From: CAINDI01 sp037127585
Lineage (GTDB): Bacteria > Verrucomicrobiota > Verrucomicrobiia > Palsa-1439
Assembly: GCA_037127585.1 (NCBI GenBank)
Contig: JBAXYB010000005.1
Span: 1-64,000, forward strand
Direction of reading: 5' to 3'
DNA: 64,000 nt
Positions within the stretch are counted from its first letter, which is position 1. The number at the start of each line of letters is the position of its first letter. Positions 62,535-64,000 of the stretch are shown piece by piece. The notes beneath the pieces are model-generated. The model had not been told where the DNA came from, ran no database searches, and saw only the letters and a program-made list of their open reading frames with translations. The translations under genes and the position numbers were made by a program.

Positions 62535-63151
62535 TAGCGGCTCCTTTCAAACACGGCGACGTGTAACGTGTGGATGACCGGCAACTGGGCAAAATCTTTG
62601 ACGAGTCGGAAACCGGCTTCGTTGAAGTAGCCTTCGACTTCTTTCAGGCTGGTGACGTATTTCTTCGAGCCGGTTTTGCGTTCCTTAAGTTTGCGGCGGA
62701 GCGTGCTGAGCGCGGGGTGAAAATAGGAGAGCACAACATTCTTGCCGGCAATGCGACAAAGTTCGCGAACAACGCGCCGGCGGATGTTTGCGCTGGGAAA
62801 ATGATGGAACAAACGGAAGCTTACTACCGCATCAAAATGCCGGTCGGGGTAGGTGAACTTCTCGACGTCTTGTTGTTCGACAGGCACTTCTTTCGGTACG
62901 GCTGCGCGCGCGACTTCCACCATCGACGTCGACAAGTCGGCGGCGCTCATGCGGTAACCCTTGCCGGCGAGATGCACGCTGACGCGTCCGCCGCCGCAGG
63001 GTGCATCGAGGATCCGGTAATCTTTCGGGATCAGTTTGAAAGCCCGGTCGAGCAGTTTCATCTCGGCACGATGTTTGGCCGATGGACGGATCTGATATTT
63101 GCGGGCGCGGTCGGGAGTGTATTTGGTGCGACCGGCGTAGGAGGTTTCCAT
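62534..63151 (-). CDS. class I SAM-dependent methyltransferase
   Basis: 205 residues. SAM motif I is ILDAPCGGGRVSVHLAGKGY, followed by SAADLSTSMVEVAR and FDAVVSFRLFHHFP. Small-molecule or lipid/glycan methylation is likely; target unknown. Its ATG directly abuts the stop of the sulfotransferase gene. Confidence 0.88.
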   Translation of the reverse strand: METSYAGRTKYTPDRARKYQIRPSAKHRAEMKLLDRAFKLIPKDYRILDAPCGGGRVSVHLAGKGYRMSAADLSTSMVEVARAAVPKEVPVEQQDVEKFTYPDRHFDAVVSFRLFHHFPSANIRRRVVRELCRIAGKNVVLSYFHPALSTLRRKLKERKTGSKKYVTSLKEVEGYFNEAGFRLVKDFAQLPVIHTLHVAVFERSR

Positions 63152-64000
63152 TTAGTTGTATCCCAATTCGGCCATGCGCGTGCCGGCCAGTCGTTGAAAG
63201 AGTTGTTGCTCCTCCGGGTTCAAGTCCGTCCGCCAGCGGCCGACGGCGCCTGTCTTCAAGGGTTTGGTGGCGGCCACGTTCGTGATGAAATTGGCGGCGT
63301 CGCGATTCTGTTCGTGATACCGCGGCATGGCCGGGGAAAAATCTTCACCGATAAATGCGCACACCGTTCGCAAGGTTGCATCGGGTGTGGTGACGAGGTC
63401 TTCGTACCGGACTTCGAGGTAATTCGGGTTGCCGCGCCAAGCCAATCCCGCGCCGGTATCCCGTAACCAGCCGAGGATGCAGGCTTCCAGGGGGCGCCGG
63501 ATGCCGGTCGGAATCTTTTCACCGTCAATGATGCGATACCGGGGATGGGTGCGAATGGAGCAGACAGCATCCCGGCCATCGCGGAGCACGTGGATGAATT
63601 TGGCGTTCGGCCAATGCGCGAAAATCCACGCGATGTGCCGGATGTTCTGCGGCGTCTTTTCCGCCCAGCGCGGTTTGTGGCGGTGGGTCGCGTAGCCGGT
63701 GAGAAACAACTCGGTAAAATGCGCGTGATCCGTCGCCGCTTTGCGCAACTGCCAGACGTCGGCGAGCGTTGCGTCGAAGCGGCGCGCGAGTTTCTCCGGT
63801 AAGAAGCCGCCGGTGAGGAGGCTGCACTCGGGGCCGCACGCGAGGTGCGGATGCGAATCGAGCATGACGCGGAGGAGCGTGGTGCCACTTCGTTGACTGC
63901 CACCGAGGATGACCGGCGACTGGGTCGAGACGAAGCGCGAAGCCCGTTGGCGCAACCAACGGGCCAGCGTGGAATTGCTTGTCACGAGCGTCGTCCCCAT
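63152..64000 (-). CDS. PAPS-dependent sulfotransferase
   Basis: 282 residues to the ATG at 64000, the window edge, so an earlier start is possible. The 5'-phosphosulfate loop is VILGGSQRSGTTLLRVML and the 3'-phosphate motif is FIHVLRDGRDAVCSI, with RYEDLV following. It would transfer sulfate from PAPS to a hydroxyl of a sugar or lipid. First visible gene of a cluster with methyl- and carbamoyltransferase. Confidence 0.9.
   Translation of the reverse strand: MGTTLVTSNSTLARWLRQRASRFVSTQSPVILGGSQRSGTTLLRVMLDSHPHLACGPECSLLTGGFLPEKLARRFDATLADVWQLRKAATDHAHFTELFLTGYATHRHKPRWAEKTPQNIRHIAWIFAHWPNAKFIHVLRDGRDAVCSIRTHPRYRIIDGEKIPTGIRRPLEACILGWLRDTGAGLAWRGNPNYLEVRYEDLVTTPDATLRTVCAFIGEDFSPAMPRYHEQNRDAANFITNVAATKPLKTGAVGRWRTDLNPEEQQLFQRLAGTRMAELGYN

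Overview
This window is bacterial, moderately GC-rich chromosomal DNA. Gene content points to the PVC superphylum, most likely Verrucomicrobiota: a small SWIB-domain protein, a DUF1080-type LamG-fold protein, a DUF2723 membrane protein, a GH4 glycosidase, an McsA-McsB-ClpC set, two CNNM proteins, a K+-independent H+-pyrophosphatase, and many short palindromic repeats between genes. This placement is inferred from family content; no rRNA or tRNA gene is present to confirm it.

Layout. 1-1510: small unrelated + strand ORFs separated by long imperfect palindromes, resembling a fragment of an integron cassette array. 1687-11967 (minus): one tight operon encoding an ABC permease, three SPFH/Band-7 proteins (one polytopic, then HflC-like and HflK-like), a P1B metal ATPase, a second ABC ATPase/permease pair and a TPR-like membrane-anchored protein. 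12142-12420: SWIB protein. 12650-13906: decayed insertion sequence with repeated ends. 14075-15202: secreted DUF1080-like protein, then a repeat-rich gap. 15762-20583: lysS, lolC, lolD and a Ser/Thr kinase. 20647-25600: ilvE-mcsA-mcsB-clpC. 25756-30050: PIN-TRAM protein, ispD, peptidase E, ispF, cysS. 30094-31500 (minus): GH4 glycosidase. 31554-32741: an apparent insertion carrying a truncated second copy of the hddC 5' end, toxin-antitoxin-like remnants and a VOC protein. 32780-44028: a long surface-glycan operon (hddC, hddA, gmhA, epimerase, four glycosyltransferases, DUF2723). 44034-50178: envelope and proteostasis genes (PpiC-type isomerase, two CNNM proteins, zinc-ribbon coiled-coil protein) and a broken Gfo/Idh/MocA gene. 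50407-56306: hppA and an ABC transporter pair. 56726-59936: tig-clpP-clpX. 59982-64000 (minus): mutarotase, NodU-type carbamoyltransferase, methyltransferase, sulfotransferase.

Themes. (1) Genes are packed into operons with ATGA or TAATG overlaps. (2) Many operons have a readable TTGnnn-N17/18-TAnnnT promoter whose -10 box ends only 6-11 nt before the start codon, with no Shine-Dalgarno site, implying leaderless or nearly leaderless mRNAs. (3) Several families of REP/REPIN-like palindromes headed by GTAG, GGAG or GTGG are scattered between genes; one lies in frame inside cysS and another supplies the last codons of the mutarotase. (4) Two proteolysis modules (McsAB-ClpC and Tig-ClpPX) and an SPFH-rich membrane operon suggest strong investment in protein and membrane quality control. 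The most system-like, least explained unit is the SPFH/P1B-ATPase/ABC operon.
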